In this document: positions 15,745-21,532 of the stretch, one piece after another | Layout: each line of letters begins with the position of its first letter | Position numbering within the stretch: position 1 is the stretch's first letter | From: Cellvibrionales bacterium UBA1969 | GTDB lineage: Bacteria; Pseudomonadota; Gammaproteobacteria; Pseudomonadales; UBA7434 | Assembly (NCBI GenBank): GCA_002339085.1 | Contig: DDDX01000061.1 | Location: forward strand, 1 to 21,532 | DNA: 21,532 nt | Direction of reading: 5' to 3' | Translations under genes and position numbers: made by a program | Notes under the pieces: generated by a model | What the model was told of the DNA's origin: nothing | What the model saw: the letters and a program-made list of their open reading frames with translations, nothing else | Database searches by the model: none

Positions 15745-16205
15745 AGTTTCCACCTATTATTTAATTGGAACACGCTTATATGAGATAGATTTTTTGCTAT
15801 CAGTAGTCAAGCTGATTATATGAATTTAGCGATTGAAATTTCATTATTATTAGCACCATTTTATCAAACGGTCATAAATTAAGCTACAGATTTAGACTAT
15901 AACGCTAGTAATTAAACATATCATGCTTGATAAAGTGAAAATTTTAATCGAATCATAGACTTAAAAACCGCTCTTTCTGAGTGGTCTGGAAATAGTGAGT
16001 GAATAGCCTAATAAATTAGAAGCTCTATGACTTGATTATTCAATACTTAATACCTGCGATGACTTATTGGTCAGATACTCTGACTGTCATATATTTAATA
16101 AATAATAAAACGTTTTTAGCAAAAGAAGGTTGGTTATAGCCGGCAATAAGTATTACATTAATACTAGTAAGAAATTTTTTATATTAATGCTTTTCGAGCC
16201 AAAAA
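15745..16205. promoter_or_regulatory. Divergent intergenic region with two palindromes before the molybdoenzyme gene
   Basis: AT-rich spacer between divergent genes with no coding potential seen. Two perfect inverted repeats stand out: GTCAGA-TAC-TCTGAC (16070-16084) and AGTATTA-CAT-TAATACT (16149-16165), the second ending 40 bases before the molybdoenzyme start. They are plausible operators for separate regulators. No promoter hexamers were confidently assigned. Confidence 0.4.
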
Positions 16206-18434
16206 ATGATTGAAGTTGATAAAAACAATAAGTCTCAAACCGTACCCACTTTGTGTCGCTTATGTATTGCGCATTGTGGTGTGCTTGCTAGCGTCAAAAA
16301 TGATAATGGAAGACGTAAACTTATTAAAGTGACTGGCGATCCTGATAACCCTCTCTTTAAAGGCTATACCTGCCCGAAGGGACGGGCACTACCCGAAATG
16401 CATAACCATGAAGGTCGTTTGCTTCATAGTCTAAAGAAGCAAGATGACGGTAGCTTTGTTACGATCAAAAGCGAACAAGCAGCAATAGAGGTTGCAGAGA
16501 AAATACGATCGTTAGTTGATGAGTATGGACCGCGTTCGGTTGCGATTTATGTGGGTACACCGAACGTGGGTTATCCCGCTGCTGCAGGAACTGGCAATGC
16601 GTTTTTGCGCGCCATCGGTTCAAGGATGTTTTTTACTTCTAACACGATTGACCAACCCGGCAAACAGATCTCTCTTGCAGCGCATGGGAAGTGGTTAGGC
16701 GGTGAGCCCGATTTTGATCGTGCCGATGCCTGGTTACTAATGGGAGTTAATCCCATCATATCAAAAGCTGCGGGTATCCATGGTCAAAATCCCGCGCAAA
16801 AATTAAAGCAGGCGCTCGCGCGTGGCTTAAAGTTGATCGTGATTGATCCGCGAATATCTGATACCGCAAGAAAAGCGACTATTCATTTACAAAGTCGTCC
16901 CGGTGAGGACCATACTATATTAGCCGGCATGATTAATGTAATCATTTCTGAGCGACTCTATGATGCACAGTTTGTTACCGAGAATGCCGAGGGTTTTAGC
17001 ACGCTGAAAGAGCGCGTTGCTGGGTTTAACCCTGAGTACGTAGCGGATCGTGCCGGCATTGTCTCCGATGATCTGGTTGCCGCAGCACGGACCTTTGCTG
17101 CGGCAACCATTAAACACGGTAATAGCGGCACCGGTAGTAGTTTTTCTATGTACTGCAACCTAAAAGAATATTTGCTGGCGTGTTTAAATACTCTTTGCGC
17201 CGCCTATACCCATGCGGGTGAGAAAGTCACCCGACCCAATGCAATGTTGCCTGCTTATACTCCAAAAGCGCAGCCACTTGCACCGTTTAAAGGCTGGGGT
17301 TTTGGTGAAAAACTTCGGGTGCGTGATTTAACGGATACAGCGGCCGGTATGCCTACCGCCGCCTTAGCCGATGAAATATTGTTAGAAGGCGAAGGGCAGG
17401 TGAAGGCATTAATTTGCATAGGAGGTAACCCAATGGCCGCTTGGCCTGACCAGCGGAAAACGCAGCGTGCGATGGAAAAGCTCGATCTGCTATTAACTTT
17501 TGATGTTGAGATGTCGTCAACTGCGCGATTGGCTGATTACGTGATTGCCTGTAAGCACTCCCTTGAAACTCCCGGCATGAGCCAAAGCGGAGAGGCCATA
17601 AAGTTTTTCGGGACAGGAATTGGTTTTCCGAGTGCCTATGCACAATATTCGCCAAGCATTTCGGACCCGCCCGAAGGCTCGGATGTGGTCGAAGAATGGA
17701 CTTTCTTTTACGACATGGCAAGACACCTTGACTTAGAGCTGACCTACGTTGCGTTTTTTGGAACGGCAAAATACATTGAGTCACCAATGGCAATGATGGT
17801 GCTAGATAAAAATAACAAACCAACGACCGAAGAAATCTATGAGCATATTTGTAGTGAATCTCGTATTCCGTTGGCTCAGGTCAAGCGTTATCCGCATGGC
17901 CATGTCTTTGGTAGTGATGTTGTCGTTACTGAAAAAGAATCTGATTGCGAAGCGCGTCTTGCATTGGCGAATGAGTTTATGATGACCCAATTAGCTGATG
18001 TTTATGCTCAAGATTATCGCATCCAGCATGATACCCCAGACTACCCATTCCGTTACATTCCTCGGAGGCACAATAATTTTATGAACTCTGCGGGTCGTTC
18101 TATTAAAAAGTTGACGGGTGACAAGCAGTGGAATCCGTTATGGATGCATCCGGATGACTTGAATAAACTAGGCATCAGTGATGGCGATAGGGTTAATGTG
18201 GCAACTGAGTATGATTCGATTCCTGCAATTGTAGAGAGCGACGCTACGCTCTTGCCGGGTGTCGTAGCAATGGCACACGCGTTTGGCGGCTTGGTTGATG
18301 AAGATCATCGCTATCATGAGTTAGGCAGTAACACTGGCAGATTAATTCGTACCGAAGTAGATTATGACCCTATTACCGGCATGCCGCGGATGGGCAATAT
18401 TCCCGTCGCGATTAAACCAATTAACACTATCTAA
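16206..18434 (+). CDS. Molybdopterin-dependent oxidoreductase (DMSO reductase superfamily)
   Basis: A 742-residue cytoplasmic-type enzyme with an N-terminal 4Fe-4S site (Cys17, Cys20, Cys24, Cys56 in LCRLCIAHCG and GYTCPKG) and the molybdenum-bis-pterin domains. DAWLLMGVNPIISKA, LIVIDPRISDTARKA and QSRPGEDHTILAGMINVI are the usual cofactor-binding segments, and the C-terminal MHPDDLNKLGISDGDRVNV is the dinucleotide-binding barrel. No Tat or Sec signal is seen, unlike many exported members. Where formate dehydrogenases have VCHGP or VUHGP, this protein reads TIDQPGKQ, so no Cys or Sec metal ligand is apparent. The start at ATG 16206 has only a weak ribosome site. It precedes an SDR and a GST on the same strand. 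Electron partner and substrate are unknown. Confidence 0.9.
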   Translation: MIEVDKNNKSQTVPTLCRLCIAHCGVLASVKNDNGRRKLIKVTGDPDNPLFKGYTCPKGRALPEMHNHEGRLLHSLKKQDDGSFVTIKSEQAAIEVAEKIRSLVDEYGPRSVAIYVGTPNVGYPAAAGTGNAFLRAIGSRMFFTSNTIDQPGKQISLAAHGKWLGGEPDFDRADAWLLMGVNPIISKAAGIHGQNPAQKLKQALARGLKLIVIDPRISDTARKATIHLQSRPGEDHTILAGMINVIISERLYDAQFVTENAEGFSTLKERVAGFNPEYVADRAGIVSDDLVAAARTFAAATIKHGNSGTGSSFSMYCNLKEYLLACLNTLCAAYTHAGEKVTRPNAMLPAYTPKAQPLAPFKGWGFGEKLRVRDLTDTAAGMPTAALADEILLEGEGQVKALICIGGNPMAAWPDQRKTQRAMEKLDLLLTFDVEMSSTARLADYVIACKHSLETPGMSQSGEAIKFFGTGIGFPSAYAQYSPSISDPPEGSDVVEEWTFFYDMARHLDLELTYVAFFGTAKYIESPMAMMVLDKNNKPTTEEIYEHICSESRIPLAQVKRYPHGHVFGSDVVVTEKESDCEARLALANEFMMTQLADVYAQDYRIQHDTPDYPFRYIPRRHNNFMNSAGRSIKKLTGDKQWNPLWMHPDDLNKLGISDGDRVNVATEYDSIPAIVESDATLLPGVVAMAHAFGGLVDEDHRYHELGSNTGRLIRTEVDYDPITGMPRMGNIPVAIKPINTI

Positions 18435-18592
18435 ATAGCTCTTTAATTTTTATTCGGAAGGGAAGAGGCGGACTATCGTTTAGAAAGTGGTTTTTTGTTT
18501 ATTATTTTCAATCAAATAGCTTTTAAACTCACTATCACAAAGCCTATTATATTTCTAACCATATTATTAAATGATGATGACTGGAGTCTAGT

Positions 18593-19498
18593 TTGGCACT
18601 ATCAAAAAAATTTAAACGATCAACAACATCCGATGATGTAGTTTCAGGCATTGACTTATCTGGCAAGCGGGTCATTGTTACTGGCGCTAATACGGGTATT
18701 GGCTTTGAGACGGCGAGAGCATTAGCCGCTGCAGGTGCTACAGTGGTCTTAGCATGCCGGCGCCTCGAAACCGGTAATGCAGCGGCACAACGAATTCGTG
18801 AGGCACATTTGGGCGCTGATGTTTGTTGCCAGCAACTCGACTTAGGGTCACTGCCTGCGATCGTGTCATTTGTCGAGGCGTTGAAGGATTTAGCTATTGA
18901 TATACTGGTTTGCAACGCTGGATCGATGTCGTTTGAGTATGCTGAGACTGAGCAAGGCTTTGAACGCACCTTAGGGGTATGCCACATAGGACACTTTTTG
19001 TTGGTTAAGCGGTTAATGCCAAAGTTATTGGCCAGCGGGACGCCTCGTGTTGTGATGGTATCAAGCATTGCGCATCAAAATCCCAAGACGCTCGACTTTA
19101 GCAATTTGCCTTATACGGAATCCGCCTATTCTGTTATGGGTGCCTACGGGCAAGCTAAGCTTTGCAATATACTGATGGCACTGGAATTACAGAATCGCTA
19201 TGGTGCGCAGGGTCTGACGGCGTGCTCGGTTCATCCTGGTAGTGGGGTTTCAACGGACTTCGGTCGCGAATCAGGGTTTATGAAAGTTGCGCTAAAACTG
19301 ATTAGCCCGTTCACAAAGAGTGCTAATCAGGGCGCAGCAACGTCTGTCTTATGTGCAGTGCACGAACCAGCCGAAGACTTGGCTGCAGGCTATTTCTCTC
19401 ACTGCCAGTTGGCAAAATGCACCTCTGAGGCGCGTGATGTTAATGTCGCCAAAGCCCTCTGGGAGCGCAGTGAGGATTGGGTTAGTCCATACGTCTGA
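18593..19498 (+). CDS. Short-chain dehydrogenase/reductase (retinol dehydrogenase/WWOX-like)
   Basis: An NAD(P)-dependent oxidoreductase of 301 residues, classical-type Rossmann fold. The cofactor motif TGANTGIG is at 30-37, CNAG at 107-110, the catalytic Ser in VSSIAH (157-158) and the YxxxK pair at Tyr185 and Lys189 (AYGQAKLCN). The sequence style (retention of CRR after the second strand, HPGSGVSTDFGR) fits the retinol dehydrogenase/WW-domain oxidoreductase-like group, whose members act on varied alcohols and ketones. TTG 18593 is the likely start because GGAG lies six bases upstream at 18583-18586; no in-frame ATG precedes the cofactor motif. It lies 158 bases after the molybdoenzyme and 41 bases before the GST, so it may share a transcript with the GST. 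Confidence 0.88.
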   Translation: MALSKKFKRSTTSDDVVSGIDLSGKRVIVTGANTGIGFETARALAAAGATVVLACRRLETGNAAAQRIREAHLGADVCCQQLDLGSLPAIVSFVEALKDLAIDILVCNAGSMSFEYAETEQGFERTLGVCHIGHFLLVKRLMPKLLASGTPRVVMVSSIAHQNPKTLDFSNLPYTESAYSVMGAYGQAKLCNILMALELQNRYGAQGLTACSVHPGSGVSTDFGRESGFMKVALKLISPFTKSANQGAATSVLCAVHEPAEDLAAGYFSHCQLAKCTSEARDVNVAKALWERSEDWVSPYV

Positions 19499-19539
19499 AA
19501 AATACGGCGTGATTTAGCGCGGTGTTAGGTATCGATATT

Positions 19540-20229
19540 ATGATTAGACTCTATCAATTTGAAATGTCGCCATTCTGCACAAAGATTTCGTTGATTTTAA
19601 ATTTGAAGAAAGTACCTTATCAAGTTATCGAAGTGCCAGTGTCAAAATCGTATACTGTAAAAAAATATTCAGCGACATCGAAGCTTCCGGTAATTGAGCA
19701 CGAAGGTAAGTTTATCGATGATTCTACAGATATCGCATATTACTTGGATAAAGTGTTTCCAGACCGACCTTTGATTCCTATTGATGAAAAGCTTTGGGTG
19801 AAGTGCCATCTATACGAGGATTGGGCAGATGAAAGTCTGAATTTCTATATGATGAAACTTCGATGGCTTCCTCAGAACCAAGATCGTTGGTCAAATGAGT
19901 TGGCTAAGTTCGACAGTGGATTATGGCGCTGGTTGGTTACTAAATTTGCATCCAAAGCTACTTTAAATATCTTAAATAAACAGGGAGTTGGTCGTAAATC
20001 TGAGCAGGCGGCGCTAAGAGATATTGATCGGCACATGCTAGCGCTGACTATTGATTTGGAAGATCGTTGTTTCCTAGTTGGGAACGAGCTTTCGCTTGCA
20101 GATATTAGCGTATATGCTCAACTCAAGTGGATCAGCGAGAACCCGGAAGGAAAAGCAGCCATAGATGTGCATCAAAATATTATTCAATGGATGGAGAGAG
20201 TGGACGTTGCTACACGAAAAAATTTTTAG
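19540..20229 (+). CDS. Glutathione S-transferase family protein
   Basis: A 229-residue cytoplasmic protein with a thioredoxin-like N-terminal domain: MIRLYQFEMSPFCTKISLIL, where SPFC (10-13) holds the likely glutathione-activating Ser/Cys, SKLPVIEHEG with the cis-Pro at 50, and DSTDIAYYLD with the gamma-glutamyl-binding DS pair at 61-62. The all-helical C-domain includes the N-capping-box-like LSLADISVYAQL. ATG 19540 is preferred; an in-frame GTG at 19522 would add six residues not typical of the family. Such proteins conjugate or reduce electrophiles, open dehalogenated or epoxide intermediates, or isomerise substrates. Its position 41 bases after the SDR suggests a role in handling a reactive catabolic intermediate, but this is inference. 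Confidence 0.87.
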   Translation: MIRLYQFEMSPFCTKISLILNLKKVPYQVIEVPVSKSYTVKKYSATSKLPVIEHEGKFIDDSTDIAYYLDKVFPDRPLIPIDEKLWVKCHLYEDWADESLNFYMMKLRWLPQNQDRWSNELAKFDSGLWRWLVTKFASKATLNILNKQGVGRKSEQAALRDIDRHMLALTIDLEDRCFLVGNELSLADISVYAQLKWISENPEGKAAIDVHQNIIQWMERVDVATRKNF

Positions 20230-20383
20230 CAAGTCAAGCAAAAAGAGCACGCTAAATTGTATCACTTCTTGATGTGTTAGCAGCTTACAATGCTAGAGAC
20301 ACTTGGTAAAGCAGGTGCTCTTTGAAAATTAAGCATCAATCATGTCAAAAATTCTAAATTTCAGAACCGCTTGAGCTGAAAGA
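20230..20383. other. Intergenic region downstream of the GST with a long inverted repeat
   Basis: AAAGAGCAC (20242-20250) and GTGCTCTTT (20315-20323) are perfectly complementary and 64 bases apart. Between them, GCTAA (20251-20255) pairs with TTAGC (20277-20281), giving a possible branched structure beginning 13 bases after the GST stop. It may end the upstream transcript, act as a stable 3' structure, or be a small inserted element. No T tract follows the right arm. Further right lies a decayed coding stretch. Confidence 0.4.
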
Positions 20384-20551
20384 TTATTGGCAAGAAAAAA
20401 TTGAAGTACCTACAACATTGACAAAACCAAACAATGTGGAATCATCATAAGTGAATGTTAAGTTGCCACTCTCAACAGTTACAACTGCTCAGTCCGCACT
20501 CATAATTATAAAAAATATCCCGAACGCAACTTAGCGTAATGGATAGCTCAT
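20384..20551 (-). pseudogene. Decayed secreted-protein gene, partial paralogue of the neighbouring IPIPA-tailed gene
   Basis: Reading from ATG at 20551, the frame gives MSYPLR, stop, VAFGIFFIIMSAD, stop, AVVTVESGNLTFTYDDSTLF, GFVNVVGTSIF, then a stop at 20384-20386. The two early stops are TAA (codon 7) and TGA (codon 21). The beginning matches the intact gene at 20799-21308 (MSYLLRSIAYTF) in both coding bases and leader, while the following mature part (TYDDSTLFG...VVGTSIF) resembles other PEP-CTERM-type secreted proteins, not the intact neighbour. One missing T in the six-T run at 20395-20400 would extend the frame (IFFLP), so a frameshift is also likely. The remaining C-terminal half is not recognisable. 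Confidence 0.7.
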
Positions 20552-20604
20552 TTTTTAACTTCAGAGGCGATTTACCCTAACCACATCTTGAGGGATACTG
20601 CTGG
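20524..20604 (-). repeat. Diverged copy of the leader and first codons of the downstream-encoded secreted protein
   Basis: Aligns with 21281-21359. The segment ACGCAA...GATAGCTCAT differs at only three of 28 positions, and CATCTTGAGGGATACTGCTGG matches CATCTTGGGGAACACCGTTGG at about three quarters of positions, with a two-base spacing difference. Both copies are oriented on the minus strand and lie directly upstream of an ATGAGCTAT start. Confidence 0.75.
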
Positions 20605-20798
20605 ATTTTTATTATCTTCTTATTAAAAAGGTCAGTAAGAGCAAATAATGTCGTTTTACTTTTAATTTAAAATTTGAATTTTAAAAATGACGGACATAAC
20701 AAATTAACCAGGATAATTTGGTATTTTTATTTGCCCTTACTGACTATGAAAAAAATATCAGCTCATTCACCAGTTATTAAATAAATTAAAAATAAAGT

Positions 20799-21308
20799 TT
20801 ACTTTTTCCTTACTAAGCCTAAACCAACTAAAGCACTTCCAAACAACCAAGCAGCTGCTGGAATAGGTATTGCGTTAGTTGTAGTTATTCTGAATCCATA
20901 ATCAAGAGCAAGAGCTCCTGTTCGAGTTCCAATTACTAACTGAGAACCAGAAGTATCGAGTCCTAATGCATTTATTAGATTTTCGCCAATAACGGATTGG
21001 TTAAGATAATCATACCAATCCCCATTAGCATAAAAAGTCCATTGCGCATTATAGGTGTTACTCCATTCTGTAAGTTCAATTGAATCCAATGTGGAGCCAA
21101 CTAAATTTACTGAGAAAAAGTCTAAGTCACCATTTGAAAGATTGCCCAATACATCAAACGAACCTGAGCCGATATCTGATATGAAAGATGGTTGTAATTG
21201 TAAATTACTTAAATCAGCATCAATTCTATCGTTGTAAATAATAGTGGCATTGGAATAAAACGAAAATAAAATGAAGGTATACGCAATTGAGCGTAATAGA
21301 TAGCTCAT
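20799..21308 (-). CDS. Secreted protein with IPIPAAAWLFGSAL PEP-CTERM tail
   Basis: A 169-residue exported protein of unknown function. The signal peptide MSYLLRSIAYTFILFSFYSN ends with a likely cleavage after SNA. The mature part is beta-rich, with aromatic residues (WTFYANGDWYDYL) and no cysteine. The tail IPIPAAAWLFGSALVGLG plus LVRKK (147-169) is the VPLPA-like PEP-CTERM signal: a Pro-rich motif, hydrophobic helix and basic end. The start codon is supported by GGAG with seven-base spacing. A diverged duplicate of its leader and first codons lies about 0.75 kb away at 20524-20604. The upstream boundary shows no terminator, so its promoter is probably within 21309-21489. Confidence 0.85.
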   Translation of the reverse strand: MSYLLRSIAYTFILFSFYSNATIIYNDRIDADLSNLQLQPSFISDIGSGSFDVLGNLSNGDLDFFSVNLVGSTLDSIELTEWSNTYNAQWTFYANGDWYDYLNQSVIGENLINALGLDTSGSQLVIGTRTGALALDYGFRITTTNAIPIPAAAWLFGSALVGLGLVRKK

Positions 21309-21359
21309 CTTTTTTCTCCAGGTTTATATCTCTAACGGCATCTTGGGGAACACCGTTGG
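21281..21359 (-). repeat. Intact copy of the duplicated leader region
   Basis: Covers the first nine codons, ribosome site and 5' leader of the IPIPA-tailed gene. It pairs with the diverged copy at 20524-20604. Conservation extends into the untranslated leader (around 21339-21359), so more than the signal peptide was duplicated. Confidence 0.75.
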
Positions 21360-21489
21360 TTATTCTTATAATAATTCTATATTATCATGTGGGCAGAAAA
21401 CATACAATACAAGATAAATAACCTAAGCTAAACAATCAGTTAGAGAGCTGTTTGAACATTTATGGTTGATTGGCTTATCAACTAGATCT

Positions 21490-21532
21490 CTAGTGCATTT
21501 GTCTACTTCTAACTGCACCTAAGCCCAGCATC
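21490..21532 (-). CDS. Possible last codons of another sorted surface protein (cut by window edge)
   Basis: The minus-strand frame entering at 21532 reads MLGLGAVRSRQMH and stops at TAG (21490-21492). MLGLGAV followed by two arginines matches the end of the tails at 2134-2211 (SMLGFGVFGRRK) and 10851-10940 (SMLSLGAIRLKK). Only 13 residues are visible, so this may be chance. Confidence 0.4.
   Translation of the reverse strand, partial: MLGLGAVRSRQMH

Noticed and set aside
15751..15753. GTG start for the FG-GAP gene
   Set aside because: It lies within the AGGTGG ribosome site that serves ATG 15744, and the signal peptide begins properly at the ATG.
17353..17823. Long antisense frame within the molybdoenzyme gene
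   Set aside because: The plus-strand frame has the Fe-S and pterin motifs; the antisense product is rich in Arg, Pro and Ser with no recognisable domain.
20242..20323. Integron attC site
   Set aside because: The core sites GTTRRRY and RYYYAAC are not present at the stem ends, and no integrase or cassette array is near.
1..21532. CRISPR array, tRNA, rRNA, insertion sequence or prophage
   Set aside because: I saw no regularly spaced direct repeats, no cloverleaf sequence, no transposase or integrase frame, and no phage structural gene.

Overview
The window looks like chromosomal DNA of a marine or aquatic gammaproteobacterium. This is inferred from moderate-to-low GC content, AT-rich spacers, a COQ7-type ubiquinone hydroxylase homologue, and several secreted proteins ending in exosortase-type C-terminal sorting tails next to a broad oxidative catabolism gene set. 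No taxonomic marker gene is present, so this is a lean, not an identification. I see no rRNA, tRNA, CRISPR, phage or transposase.

Layout. (1) 1-3125, plus strand: the 3' part of a large thrombospondin type 3 repeat surface protein with a clear terminator, then a small secreted VPLPA-tailed protein. (2) 3371-9084, plus strand: a TauD-type dioxygenase and an N-acyl-D-amino-acid deacylase-type amidohydrolase 24 bases apart, a two-helix membrane protein, a COQ7-like di-iron protein, and a Baeyer-Villiger-type flavin monooxygenase. (3) 9200-13057, minus strand: a phosphotransferase-fold protein with altered active-site motifs, an orphan C-terminal fragment of a sorted surface protein, a CaMKII-association/SnoaL-like protein, and an amidohydrolase-2 metal hydrolase. 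(4) 13341-15744, minus strand: two secreted proteins, one resembling M23 peptidases and one FG-GAP beta-propeller, both with the same kind of C-terminal tail. (5) 16206-20229, plus strand: a molybdopterin oxidoreductase, a short-chain dehydrogenase and a glutathione S-transferase. (6) 20384-21532, minus strand: a decayed secreted-protein gene, an intact IPIPA-tailed secreted protein, and at the very edge what looks like the last codons of another tailed protein.

Two themes interleave. The first is soluble oxidative or hydrolytic catabolism (dioxygenase, amidohydrolases, BVMO, molybdoenzyme, SDR, GST), plausibly for breaking down an unidentified organic substrate; the substrate cannot be read from the sequence. 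The second is a set of exported proteins with a tripartite C-terminus (short motif, hydrophobic helix, basic end). Four tails, and perhaps a fifth cut by the window edge, align without gaps to one pattern, [VI]P[AV][LMI]G followed by an LS.L....G helix core and basic residues. This resembles but differs from the described IPTL-CTERM motif. A second class (VPLPA/IPIPA) is also present. No sortase is in the window.

The most unusual observations are this coherent tail family, the orphan tail fragment inside the catabolic block, and the decayed paralogue at 20384-20551, which shares its leader region and first codons with the intact gene 0.75 kb away but encodes a different mature sequence.
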